A stretch of DNA of 12,808 nt from Phycisphaerales bacterium (GCA_030680655.1 JAUXUZ010000372.1:1-12808); one strand, 5' to 3'. Positions 1-6,591 are shown, counted from the stretch's first letter. Numbers and translations are program-made. The notes: a model not told the origin generated them from the letters alone.

Positions 1-1
1 C

Positions 2-1216
2 GCGGTGGTGATCGCCGGCATCGGCTACGGCATGATCCGCTCGCAGCGCACCACGGTCGAGGTCCAGGCCGCCGCCGCCACCGCCGCCGCCACCAACAAG
101 GCCGAGGCCCCCTCACCCGAGAGCCTCCTCAAGCTCGACGCGATGGAGCTGGAGGTCGGCTACGGCCTGGTCTCCCTCGTTGACACGCACCAGGGGGGCG
201 ACCTGCTCGAGCGCATCAGCGCCATCCGCCGCCAGACCGCCGCCGACATGGGCGTCATCATGCCCCCCGTCCGCATCCGCGACAACCTCCAGCTCCCCGC
301 CCACGAGTACCGCCTCAAGATCAAGGGCGCCATCGTCGCCCGCGGCCAGACCATCCCCGGCCAGCTCCTCGCCATCGACTCGGGCATCTCCAGCGGCCCC
401 CTCGACGGCACCCCCGCCAAGGAGCCCGCCTTCGGCCTCGACGCCTGGTGGATCGACCCGAGCCAGAAGACCCGCGCCGAGACGATGAACTACACCGTCG
501 TCGACCCCACCAGCGTGCTCGCCACGCACATGACCGAGGTCGTCAAGACCTTCTCCGCCGAGCTCCTCTCGCGCCAGGAGGTCACCGAGCTGGTCGCCCA
601 GCTCAAGACCAAGGCCCCCAAGCTGGTCGAAGAGGTCCTCCCCACCGTCGTCAAGACCGCCGACCTCCACCGCGTGCTGCAGAACCTGCTCCGCGAGCGC
701 ATCCCCATCCGCGACATGGAGACGATCGTCGAGACCCTCGCCGACTGGATGCCCAAGACCAAGGACACCGACGTGCTCACCGAGTACGTCCGCAACGGCC
801 TGCGGCGCTCGATCTGCCAGCTCCACGCCCACACCGGCGAGAACGGCAAGCCGCGCATCGTCTGCATCACCCTCGACCCCAGCCTCGAAGACTTCATCAA
901 CGGCTACATCGACCGCACCGCCGCCGGCACCAGCCTCACCATGCCCGCCGCCACCGCCACCTCCGTCGCCGACCAGATCGTCCGCGGCCTGCAGCAGGTC
1001 ACCGCCGCGGGCCACCACCCCGTCGTGCTCGCCTCGCCAACGGTCCGCGCCGTCGTCCGCCAGATCATCGAGCCGGTGATGCCCTCCGCCGCGGTGCTCG
1101 GCTACAACGAGATCGTGCAGGGTGTCGAGGTCGAGAGCCTCGCCCTGATCACCCACCTGCCGATCAAGCCGAGCGCAGCCGCCAGCCACCGCACCCCGCA
1201 AGAGTCCGCGGCCTGA
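2..1216 (+). CDS. flhA: Flagellar biosynthesis protein FlhA, C-terminal part (5' end outside window)
   Basis: FlhA forms the nonameric export gate of the flagellar type III secretion apparatus in the inner membrane; its cytoplasmic domain docks chaperone-substrate complexes. The visible 404 codons begin inside what looks like the last transmembrane helix (VVIAGIGYGMIRSQ) and continue into the whole cytoplasmic domain. Family hallmarks are seen in order: ELEVGYGLVSLVD, QGGDLLERI, IRRQ, PPVRIRDNLQLP, EYRLKIKG, AFGLDAWWI, then the helical SRQEV...LVEEVLP and LLRERIPIRDMETI segments. Full-length FlhA is usually near 690 residues, so roughly the first 290 lie off the left edge. The frame is open through base 2, so the GTG at position 5 is internal. 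The gene ends TGA 1214-1216 and is followed within 25 bp by a REP-like hairpin. The family call is near certain. Confidence 0.97.
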   Translation, partial: AVVIAGIGYGMIRSQRTTVEVQAAAATAAATNKAEAPSPESLLKLDAMELEVGYGLVSLVDTHQGGDLLERISAIRRQTAADMGVIMPPVRIRDNLQLPAHEYRLKIKGAIVARGQTIPGQLLAIDSGISSGPLDGTPAKEPAFGLDAWWIDPSQKTRAETMNYTVVDPTSVLATHMTEVVKTFSAELLSRQEVTELVAQLKTKAPKLVEEVLPTVVKTADLHRVLQNLLRERIPIRDMETIVETLADWMPKTKDTDVLTEYVRNGLRRSICQLHAHTGENGKPRIVCITLDPSLEDFINGYIDRTAAGTSLTMPAATATSVADQIVRGLQQVTAAGHHPVVLASPTVRAVVRQIIEPVMPSAAVLGYNEIVQGVEVESLALITHLPIKPSAAASHRTPQESAA

Positions 1217-1238
1217 CCCCCCCTCCCCCCCCTCTCCC

Positions 1239-1290
1239 ACCTCTCCCACTCCCAGTGGGAGAGGTCGACGAGGCTCGGCGAGTCGGGTGA
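1239..1290 (+). repeat. REP-like palindromic repeat, copy 1 (after flhA)
   Basis: A perfect 10-bp stem ACCTCTCCCA / TGGGAGAGGT (1239-1248 with 1256-1265) encloses a 7-nt loop CTCCCAG; closing two more pairs gives 12 bp with a 3-nt loop. The tail GAGGCTC-GGCGAG-TCGGGTGAG follows at 1270-1291. Copy 2 at 11030-11090 has the same stem, loop and tail, so this is a dispersed element and not a one-off terminator. It may still help end flhA transcription, but there is no T-run after the stem. Confidence 0.8.
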
Positions 1291-1521
1291 GGGTGGAGTG
1301 GGTGAGGCATGCCGGGCACCGGGTGCGCTCGCTGCGTAGAGCATTTTGAGCAAAGCCACTCCTCTCATCCGCAAGCCGCTGATCAGAGGCCCGTGTGAAA
1401 GGCCCGACGGGCGGTGTCATCCCGCTTGGGGCTCCCTTCCAAGTAGCGAGTAGTCAACGAACGACGTCGAGCACCTGCTCAGGGGTATCTATCTTTTTTC
1501 GGATTTCTGTGTCATTTCGAT

Positions 1522-1556
1522 CGGTCGGCCTTCGCTCATCACTATGAGGCCGGTCG
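1522..1556 (+). other. Possible leader hairpin upstream of the 1613 gene
   Basis: Ten pairs, two of them G-U, form between 1522-1531 and 1547-1556 around a 15-nt loop. It sits 57-91 bp before the start codon, so it could be a 5' UTR structure. It could also be chance, since the sequence is GC-rich. Confidence 0.25.
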
Positions 1557-1612
1557 CCCCATTGATGTTCTTTGGAAGCGCCGGTACACCCCATTTTGAG
1601 GGAAGAAACTAG

Positions 1613-2647
1613 ATGAGAAAAGCACTGATTGGAGCCACGCTCGGCCTATCGCTGGCGGCCGGGACGACGGCGCAGACGGACATCTCGGCCGCATTCCAGA
1701 CGACGACGTGCAGCACGTACGTCTCAGGCCAGAGTTGGTTGATGATGGCGTGCGGCCAGAACACCGGCTTTACGACCATCATCGGCAACGATGCGGCGAC
1801 CAGCACCGTGAAGGAAATGGCGACGGTGACGGACTACACGATGATGGGAAAGAAGCCCATCGAGACGTATTCGGAGTCGTTCTTTCTCGTCGACCAGACA
1901 AACGCCAGAATCTACTCGGGGTCCGGCACATTCAACTCCTACACGGCCGTTTTGAAGGTCCAGAATTCCTGTGGGCAAACTGGCTTTGTGGCGGGGACAA
2001 TTGTCAGTGCGACGCTCACCTCGGCCGGTTCCATCGAAGGCGCGGTCTACTTCGTGCCTTTTTCGTTCCACGCAGACGAAGTGGCTGCCGAAAAGGCGGC
2101 CGCGGCCATCTCGGCCGATGATCCCGGGGAAGTTGGCGATTACCCGCCGAACATGGGCCCCGACGTGACGCTGCCATCTCAGCCGAACCCGAATACTTTT
2201 CTGCCCGGGAAGTACATCCCAGGCCCCAACGCGCCAGCAGATGCCGCTGAACAGGCTCGCATCTGCTACGACGCCTACCGCGCCGCGTGCCGTACCGCGT
2301 TCACAAACTACAAGAACACGCTGGCCAATGTGCGGAGGAACAGGATGCAAGGGGCCGTGAATGGCGGAGCCGTAGGGGCTGCTGCCGGCGGTGGGTTGGG
2401 TCTGGTTCTTGTCGGTGTCGTTTGTGTTTTCACCGGACCGCCAGGCTGGGCCGCCGGAATCGGCATCGTGACAGTTGGTGCGACTATCGGCGGGGTCGGT
2501 GGTGCAGTCGCCGGCCCGACGATTGCTGTCGTCGAAGCGAAACAAGCGGCGATTCTCGTGCTCAAGAACGACATGGACTCTGCTTACGCAGGGTACATAA
2601 AGTGCCTCGAAGGGCACGGCTATATCCGCAACCCCTTCTACCCATGA
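1613..2647 (+). CDS. Secreted or envelope protein with glycine-zipper hairpin, function unknown
   Basis: I do not recognise this 344-residue protein as a named family. It starts at ATG 1613 with AGGGA at 1599-1603 as ribosome site. Residues 1-20 form a Sec signal peptide (MRKA, then a hydrophobic core ending GTTA|Q), so the product is exported. Residues 21-155 look beta-rich with cysteines 33, 47 and 120. Residues 170-210 are a Pro/Asn linker. The C-terminal part has a helix with C218 and C226, then a long glycine-rich hydrophobic hairpin (about 250-303, with GAVGAAAGGG and GGVGGAVAG), then a second helix with C331. This layout suggests two amphipathic arms around a membrane-inserting glycine zipper. 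A pore-former, an outer-membrane anchor or a structural lipoprotein-like role are all possible; none is shown. Its stop overlaps the next start (ATGA 2644-2647), so the two are probably co-translated. GC is visibly lower than in flhA. Confidence 0.75.
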   Translation: MRKALIGATLGLSLAAGTTAQTDISAAFQTTTCSTYVSGQSWLMMACGQNTGFTTIIGNDAATSTVKEMATVTDYTMMGKKPIETYSESFFLVDQTNARIYSGSGTFNSYTAVLKVQNSCGQTGFVAGTIVSATLTSAGSIEGAVYFVPFSFHADEVAAEKAAAAISADDPGEVGDYPPNMGPDVTLPSQPNPNTFLPGKYIPGPNAPADAAEQARICYDAYRAACRTAFTNYKNTLANVRRNRMQGAVNGGAVGAAAGGGLGLVLVGVVCVFTGPPGWAAGIGIVTVGATIGGVGGAVAGPTIAVVEAKQAAILVLKNDMDSAYAGYIKCLEGHGYIRNPFYP

Positions 2648-3102
2648 TCGACTCACCTAGAAAGATGATCTCACGAGGCGGCGGTCCCGCGATGCTCGAC
2701 CGCCGCCTCCTTTGGCTCGCGCCGCTCACACCGATGCTCATTGTGGTGCCCGCGTTGATCGGGCTGCTCGGCCCGTTGAGGTGGTTTGGGCTTTACGTTG
2801 TCTTTCCAGTCATGCTGATATCAACCGGCGCGCTGTGCGCGTGGACCGTTCACTTCGTGTGGCGCTCTGTCCGCACCGCGCTCCGACTCGGCGGCATGGT
2901 GTGTGGGTCGTGCGGCCACATCCTGCGCGGCGGTTCTATCGCGGTCTGCCCCGAGTGCGGCGCTGCTCGACCGAGCGACAGTGACCTTCGGCTCGCGTGG
3001 TGGCGGTGGGCGCCCCTCCTGCGGCCGCTGCGCTACGTCCGCTGGAAGCACGCCGGGCGGCTGCGGCGGCGTCTGTTGGGTCGCTCGGCCCGGTGCCGAT
3101 GA
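2644..3102 (+). CDS. Two-helix membrane protein with C-terminal zinc ribbon
   Basis: The 152-residue product has two hydrophobic segments (about 22-43 and 48-73) followed by a zinc ribbon: C87-x2-C90-G-H-x-LRG ... C102-P-E-C105-G. The four cysteines should bind one zinc on the cytoplasmic face. Small membrane proteins ending in C..CG[YH]xLRG....CPECG are, in my recollection, abundant in planctomycetes and mostly uncharacterised. The Arg/Trp-rich tail after residue 118 is unlike a catalytic domain. I chose ATG 2644 because it overlaps the previous stop as ATGA, which implies translational coupling; ATGs at 2665 and 2692 are in-frame alternatives that keep both helices and the ribbon. No terminator is evident at its end. 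The membrane and zinc-ribbon call is firm; the function is unknown. Confidence 0.7.
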   Translation: MIDSPRKMISRGGGPAMLDRRLLWLAPLTPMLIVVPALIGLLGPLRWFGLYVVFPVMLISTGALCAWTVHFVWRSVRTALRLGGMVCGSCGHILRGGSIAVCPECGAARPSDSDLRLAWWRWAPLLRPLRYVRWKHAGRLRRRLLGRSARCR

Positions 3103-3233
3103 AGGCGGTTCGGTCTGGGGCCGGCCGCCGTGCGGGAGTGGCCGCGAGTCACAGAAGGCGGCCCGCTCCGGGGCTTACCTCGGCGCGGGTCGGGGCGAGG
3201 GGTGGGGGCCGGGCCGCACGCTGCAAAGGCAGG

Positions 3234-3269
3234 AACTCAAAGGACTCAAAGAGCGCGAAGGGCTCAAAG
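3234..3269 (+). repeat. 9-bp tandem array, (n)(n)CTCAAAG type, four units
   Basis: Units AACTCAAAG, GACTCAAAG, AGCGCGAAG (degenerate) and GGCTCAAAG follow one another with an exact 9-bp period. It is separated by a 21-bp purine-rich spacer from a second four-unit 9-bp array of different sequence. Confidence 0.85.
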
Positions 3270-3290
3270 AAGAGGGGGAGGGGAGTTCAC

Positions 3291-3326
3291 CACAGAGGTC
3301 ACAGAGGTCACAGAGGACACAGAGGG
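3291..3326 (+). repeat. 9-bp tandem array, CACAGAGGN type, four units
   Basis: Units CACAGAGGT, CACAGAGGT, CACAGAGGA and CACAGAGGG are contiguous. The same unit recurs on the opposite strand at 4749-4775, on the far side of the nuclease gene. Because the period is three codons, every frame stays open, which explains the spurious Cys/Leu- and His/Arg/Gly-rich open frames here. Confidence 0.9.
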
Positions 3327-3682
3327 ACGCAAAGCGCAGAAGGCTGAAGGGGTGAAGGGCCTTCATCGCGATGGCGCAGCTCGGACCCCTTGCCCGGTGC
3401 CAGCAGCGGCCGCCCGCAGCGAGCCCCCTTCACCAAGAGCCTTCCGTGATCCATTGCGCCGGACGCTCAAGGGCACAGTGATGCGCCCGAGCAGCCATCA
3501 GTACCAAGCACTCGTAAGGCGGGGCCAAGCGTGCTTTGTTGGTCCCATGCGTAACAGGCGATCGGCGGCAAGCACCGATGGCGCGCCTAACGTCGTCGGT
3601 ACTCTGGGAGTTTGCTTGTTGCAGTGGAGCGTTCGCGCAAGCGTTGCCGCTCCTCCAGAAACCGGTAGCGGAGCAAGGCTGC

Positions 3683-4570
3683 ATGTCGACGCCCTCTCAA
3701 CAGTCTAGTCGCCTCGCAAAAGTCGTTGAGTTTGCTATTAATGCCCATGGATATGGCCTTCAGTACGCTGCGTACACCGAATATCGCCGTGCGCGAGATT
3801 CGCACAGGGTCGCTTGGGTGTGCGATGGACTGGAGGTTCCATATGCGGTTGGCCCGCGACACGGACGAATTGACATGGTGCTCCGGCACCCAGGTACAAA
3901 CCTTCACCTGGCCATCGAGTTCAAGCGCGTGAACCCAGCGCTGAGTGTTTGGGCCTTCGGCAAAGCCCCCCTTCTCAAGAGAGCGAGGAACTCAGAAGAG
4001 TTTATTGTGGACCGTTTCGTACGCATGCCGCACAACCGCCCGGCGGCAGTAGGAATGCGGATGTACCCCCTTGGCGATGCCTACCACGTTGCGGTGGTGG
4101 CGAGAGGGGAGGCCAAGGGCGAGAATAGCGGCCACCAGTCGAGAAACGATATTGAGGATGCGGCCACACAGGCCTGCGCAGGTGTCAATGGACTGCTTGA
4201 GCATTGGGCAGGCGGTAGAGGATGCAGTGTTGAGCCTTCCCTCTCGCTGTACGCGGCCCCAGTGATTGTAACGACGGCAGACCTATACGTGATTAACCGG
4301 CCTTTGGTGCAGGCCGACATCGCGACCGGCAATTTGGCGCTAGATGATCACGATGTCCAGTCTGTGGACTGGCTCTACTACCAGTATCCGACATCTCCCG
4401 GCCTCCGTGCCGCCGGCATTAACCACGTTGGGGGCACTCCGGATCTTTGCCACATGCTTGACGCGCTGTATCTACGGACGATCCCCATCGTTCGGTCAAC
4501 AGCGTTTGCAAGGTGGCTCGGGGAGGGACTGGAGTGGGACTCCCTGAATGCACAGGTGGCAGGGCAATAG
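3683..4570 (+). CDS. Probable PD-(D/E)XK-fold nuclease, accessory
   Basis: The 295-residue product contains a motif typical of the restriction-endonuclease fold: GRID64 MVL, a 14-residue beta-turn-beta stretch, then IEF-K with E79 and K81, i.e. D-x14-E-x-K; E33 could be an additional acid from the first helix. The rest is not a family I recognise, and no helicase, methylase or DNA-recognition domain is visible. I chose ATG 3683 because GGAG at 3670-3673 precedes it at 9 nt, and because upstream in-frame codons read as non-protein-like; ATG 3536 would add 49 residues. GC is visibly lower (about 50% in sampled 60-base lines, against about 70% in a sampled flhF line), and rare codons are more frequent. 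It stands alone, with no methylase or immunity partner nearby, and is bracketed by oppositely oriented 9-mer arrays. All this suggests acquired DNA. The fold assignment rests on one motif. Confidence 0.6.
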   Translation: MSTPSQQSSRLAKVVEFAINAHGYGLQYAAYTEYRRARDSHRVAWVCDGLEVPYAVGPRHGRIDMVLRHPGTNLHLAIEFKRVNPALSVWAFGKAPLLKRARNSEEFIVDRFVRMPHNRPAAVGMRMYPLGDAYHVAVVARGEAKGENSGHQSRNDIEDAATQACAGVNGLLEHWAGGRGCSVEPSLSLYAAPVIVTTADLYVINRPLVQADIATGNLALDDHDVQSVDWLYYQYPTSPGLRAAGINHVGGTPDLCHMLDALYLRTIPIVRSTAFARWLGEGLEWDSLNAQVAGQ

Positions 4571-4748
4571 GAGGGAATGCGGCGTTCGCTTCGTTCCTGT
4601 TCGCACGGTCTACCAACTTCGGCCCTCCTACTGCGCCCTCCACGTTCCCGCCTTCGGCTCGTCCATCCGTGGGCGGGCGCGTGTTCCTATCTCATTGCCA
4701 CTGTGCCCCTCCACCCCTCCGCCACTCCTCTCCCCACCCCAGCGGCCT

Positions 4749-4775
4749 TCCTCTGCGTCCTCTGTGCCCTCTGTG
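4749..4775 (-). repeat. 9-bp tandem array, CACAGAGGN type, three units, inverted copy
   Basis: Read on the minus strand: CACAGAGGG, CACAGAGGA, CGCAGAGGA. It is the same family as 3291-3326 but in opposite orientation, with the nuclease gene between the two. Confidence 0.85.
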
Positions 4776-4877
4776 TTCAACCTGCCTTTCCCTTCCCCGG
4801 CCCCGGGCCGTATTCCCAGCGCTGAGTGGCGATTGCCGGGGTGAGTGTGGCGGATTTCTAGCGATGCGCAGCGTATC

Positions 4878-4996
4878 CGTGCGTGCGAGGGATGTGCGCG
4901 TGTGTGGGCGGGCCGTTCGCGGGCGGGCGGGGTGTGTGTGCACATGCGGACAAACCGCTTGCATGGGAGTGGCGTGCGGAATCGTGCGTGCGAGGG
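4878..4996 (+). repeat. 14-bp direct repeat pair in an alternating purine-pyrimidine tract
   Basis: CGTGCGTGCGAGGG occurs at 4878-4891 and again at 4983-4996, start to start 105 bp. Between them lie GTGCGCGTGTGTG (4894-4906) and GTGTGTGTGCACA (4932-4944), alternating sequence that favours left-handed DNA under supercoiling. Function unknown. Confidence 0.6.
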
Positions 4997-5247
4997 TTGG
5001 TCGCGTGGGAATGAAGTGCGCCGCCAGAGGGATGCGGAGTTTTCGGGCGTGTGTAACCTGCTCTTGACGTTGCGACCGTCACGGTTGGGTAGGGGATTTC
5101 GTTTATGATGGGCGATTCACAAACTCTTTCGCGTGGCGCAACATCGCAACGCGCGTGGGGGGGCGGTTGTGCCGATCTCTTGGTCGCCCCCGTTCCACGC
5201 GTACGAATACGCGGGGAAGCCGGGGGGAGTTTCGTCGCAACAGATTC

Positions 5248-5252
5248 GGAGG
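5248..5252 (+). promoter_or_regulatory. Ribosome binding site GGAGG deciding the 5261 start
   Basis: GGAGG ends 8 nt before ATG 5261. The earlier in-frame ATG at 5105 has no such site and would add a Gly/Arg-rich, unprotein-like stretch of 52 residues. Confidence 0.8.
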
Positions 5253-5260
5253 CAGTCGCA

Positions 5261-5926
5261 ATGAGCGCATCGTATATCCCATCTCGTGATGCCGACCTTG
5301 ATACGTGGTTGGCGAATTTCAAGACCCTGATCGCCGCGAGCCCGACGTCGTACGGGCTGGTCTCGGGCGACGGCACCGCCATCACCACCGCGTACACGTC
5401 GTGGCACAACGCCTACCTGGCGGCGGTGAACCCGACCACGCGCACGACGGCGACCGTCGCCACCAAGAACGCGCAGAAGGCGCTGGTGCTGACGGTGGTG
5501 CGCGGCTACGCGGCCACCATCCGCGCCAACATGGCGGTGAGCGATGCGCTCAAGATCGGGCTCGGCCTGCGCATCCACGACACGGTTCCCACGCCGGTCC
5601 CGCCGCCGGCGACCTACCCCATGCTCACCCTCGCGGGGATGGGTGTGGGCCGCCAGGAGCTGCGCGCTGCCGACCAGACGACGCCCACCAAGCGGGCCAA
5701 GCCGACGGGCACGGCGGGCCTGCTCCTGTTCCGCGCCATCGGCACCGCGGCGGCGAGCGACCCCTCGCAGTGCGCGTTCCTCGCCTTCGCGACGCGCACC
5801 GGCTTCACCGCCGAGTTCGACCCGGCCGACAACGGCAAGGTCGCGACGTACTTCGCGCGCTGGACCAACTCCAAGGGCCAGATGGGCCCCTGGGGCCCCG
5901 CGGCGAGCATGCCGGTCGCGGCGTGA
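5261..5926 (+). CDS. Uncharacterised ~220-residue protein of a widespread SYIP...DTxPTPxP family
   Basis: The 221-residue product begins MSASYIPSRDADLDTWLANF, and has three recognisable parts: a helical N-terminal region (about 5-95) with W17, W46 and TRTTATV; a short linker with IGLGLRIHDTVPTPVPPP; and a beta-rich C-terminal domain (about 120-221) ending KGQMGPWGPA. From memory this matches a widespread family of unnamed proteins in Planctomycetes, Verrucomicrobia and Bacteroidetes whose last domain looks fibronectin-III-like. No function is known to me, and I could not verify the match. There is no signal peptide and no membrane helix. The start is set by GGAGG at 5248. It precedes a second small unknown gene by 168 bp; the two may form a unit, though a weak hairpin at 5976-6006 lies between them. 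Confidence 0.8.
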   Translation: MSASYIPSRDADLDTWLANFKTLIAASPTSYGLVSGDGTAITTAYTSWHNAYLAAVNPTTRTTATVATKNAQKALVLTVVRGYAATIRANMAVSDALKIGLGLRIHDTVPTPVPPPATYPMLTLAGMGVGRQELRAADQTTPTKRAKPTGTAGLLLFRAIGTAAASDPSQCAFLAFATRTGFTAEFDPADNGKVATYFARWTNSKGQMGPWGPAASMPVAA

Positions 5927-5975
5927 GTGGCCGGAGCGGTCAAGCGGCCACGTGCCGCAGCGCTGCACGATCACG

Positions 5976-6006
5976 CAAAGAGCACGCGGGAGACCGCCGC
6001 TCTTTG
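5976..6006 (+). terminator. Possible hairpin between the two uncharacterised genes
   Basis: CAAAGAGC (5976-5983) pairs with GCTCTTTG (5999-6006) around a 15-nt loop. There is no T-run after it, so termination or attenuation is only a possibility. Confidence 0.3.
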
Positions 6007-6085
6007 GTTCGCGGGTGCGCACGCCGCGCCCGCCCTGTGTTCCTCTCTTACGTTGGCCCTCTGGCCCTTTGCCACGTGGTCCTTT

Positions 6086-6089
6086 GGAG
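6086..6089 (+). promoter_or_regulatory. Ribosome binding site GGAG deciding the 6095 start
   Basis: GGAG stands 5 nt before ATG 6095. The open frame extends up to GTG 5927, directly after the previous stop, but that start has no ribosome site and the extra 56 codons overlap the hairpin. Confidence 0.6.
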
Positions 6090-6094
6090 CCCCC

Positions 6095-6493
6095 ATGCCC
6101 CTTCCCAACACGCACGCGTCGAGCCGCCAGCGCCGCCTCTCTTCGGTCGCCGCCCGCAGCGGCCTGCCGGACCCGCGGCCACTGACGGAGTACACCGCCG
6201 TCTATTCCGAGCCGGTGGGGCCGGGGGGCTCGCGCTCGCGCATCACGGTGACGCTGGCGCAGCCGTGCATCATCCGCGACCCCTCGTGGCGCTTTGTTGA
6301 CTGCGGCGATGGGACGACGATCAAGGCGGACAACGCGACGGTGGTGGGGAACAACACGATCATCTTCGAGTTTGAGGATGTGATCGCGGCGTCGATCGCC
6401 TTCGTGGAGCCGCCCTACCAGGACGTCGAGGTGCAGAACTTCCAGGGGGGCTTCGTCCGCCCCGGCGGCCAGTGGTTCCGCAAGGCGAGCTGA
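6095..6493 (+). CDS. Small uncharacterised beta-rich protein
   Basis: The product has 132 residues and I do not recognise it. The first 25 residues are Ser/Arg-rich (HASSRQRRLSSVAARSG) without a hydrophobic core, so it is not a signal peptide. The remainder alternates in a beta-strand pattern: RITVTLAQPCIIRDP, FVDCGDGTTIKADN, NNTIIFEFEDVIAASIAFVEPP, VEVQNFQGGFVRPGGQWFRKAS, with two cysteines (about 64 and 75). A small structural or binding domain is plausible. Codon use is GC-rich and protein-like, and GGAG precedes the start, so I accept it as a real gene. It is followed within 20 bp by the inverted-repeat element at 6511-6591. It could be co-transcribed with the 5261 gene; whether the two act together is unknown. 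Confidence 0.65.
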   Translation: MPLPNTHASSRQRRLSSVAARSGLPDPRPLTEYTAVYSEPVGPGGSRSRITVTLAQPCIIRDPSWRFVDCGDGTTIKADNATVVGNNTIIFEFEDVIAASIAFVEPPYQDVEVQNFQGGFVRPGGQWFRKAS

Positions 6494-6510
6494 GCGAAAG
6501 GCAAGGGGTG

Positions 6511-6591
6511 AGCCTCGGATGAACACGGATGGGCACGGATCGGAACAGAATCGCTGCCTTGATCCGTGTTCATCCGTGTCAATCTGAGGCT
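6511..6591 (+). repeat. Inverted repeat with 31-bp arms built of AACACGGATG-type 10-mers
   Basis: Arms 6511-6541 and 6561-6591 match at 26 of 31 positions around a 19-nt loop; three of the five mismatches become G-U pairs in RNA, leaving only two true mismatches. Each arm contains two 10-bp units (GAACACGGAT, GGGCACGGAT on the left). It lies between the 6095 gene and flhF and should terminate or insulate transcription, though no T-run follows. From memory, elements of this sort are scattered through many planctomycete and related genomes. Confidence 0.85.

Larger units (their letters stand above)
1217..1612. other. Intergenic region after flhA (396 bp)
   Basis: No coding signal is convincing here. 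The first 90 bp hold a C-rich run and the REP-like hairpin annotated separately. Around 1480-1520 the DNA becomes AT-richer, with a T-run and a TATCTA hexamer at 1486-1491 that could be a -10 element for the 1613 gene, but no matching -35 sits 16-18 bp upstream. A dyad GAGCA-CC-TGCTC lies at 1469-1480, just before the hexamer. A possible leader hairpin follows at 1522-1556. Confidence 0.5.
3103..3682. other. Repeat-bearing intergenic region upstream of the nuclease gene (580 bp)
   Basis: Open frames here have no family resemblance and are translations of short tandem repeats. The first 120 bp are G-rich. Two four-unit 9-bp arrays occupy 3234-3326 and are listed separately. From about 3460 the base composition drops toward that of the downstream nuclease gene, so the boundary of the low-GC segment seems to lie between 3340 and 3480. 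No convincing promoter was found. Confidence 0.5.
4571..5260. other. Long repeat- and GC-rich intergenic region (690 bp)
   Basis: I see no gene. 4571-4800 is pyrimidine-rich and contains the inverted copy of the CACAGAGG array. 4878-4996 is G-rich with alternating GTGC/GTGT stretches and a 14-bp direct repeat. TTGACG at 5064-5069 and TATGAT at 5104-5109 resemble -35 and -10 elements but are 34 bp apart, so they do not form one promoter; TATGAT alone could serve the 5261 gene, leaving a leader of about 145 nt. Confidence 0.5.

Noticed and set aside
113..1420. Long minus-strand open frame of 435 codons opposite flhA
   Set aside because: Its product is Gly/Asp/Val/Arg low-complexity, a shadow of GC-rich FlhA codons; FlhA on the plus strand is unambiguous.
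1724..2656. 310-codon minus-strand open frame opposite the glycine-zipper gene
   Set aside because: The plus frame has a signal peptide, a ribosome site and a coupled downstream start; the minus frame has no domain features.
3234..3326. CRISPR array reading of the repeats
   Set aside because: Units are 9 bp and contiguous, without spacers; no cas gene is present.
3578..3600. GCGCCTAAC at about 3583 as part of an integron attC site
   Set aside because: It matches one attC core, but no partner GTTRRRY core lies at suitable distance on either side, and none follows the nuclease gene.
3130..3708. 192-codon plus-strand open frame upstream of the nuclease gene
   Set aside because: It translates the 9-bp arrays, whose period of three codons keeps frames open, and it has no protein-like pattern.
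4858..5409. 183-codon minus-strand open frame over the alternating tract
   Set aside because: His/Pro/Thr/Arg composition comes from GTGC/GTGT repeats, and it overlaps the start of the well-supported 5261 gene.
5117..6526. 469-codon minus-strand open frame opposite the 5261 and 6095 genes
   Set aside because: Arg/Gly/Ala-rich shadow frame; it spans two plus-strand genes with ribosome sites and the gap between them.
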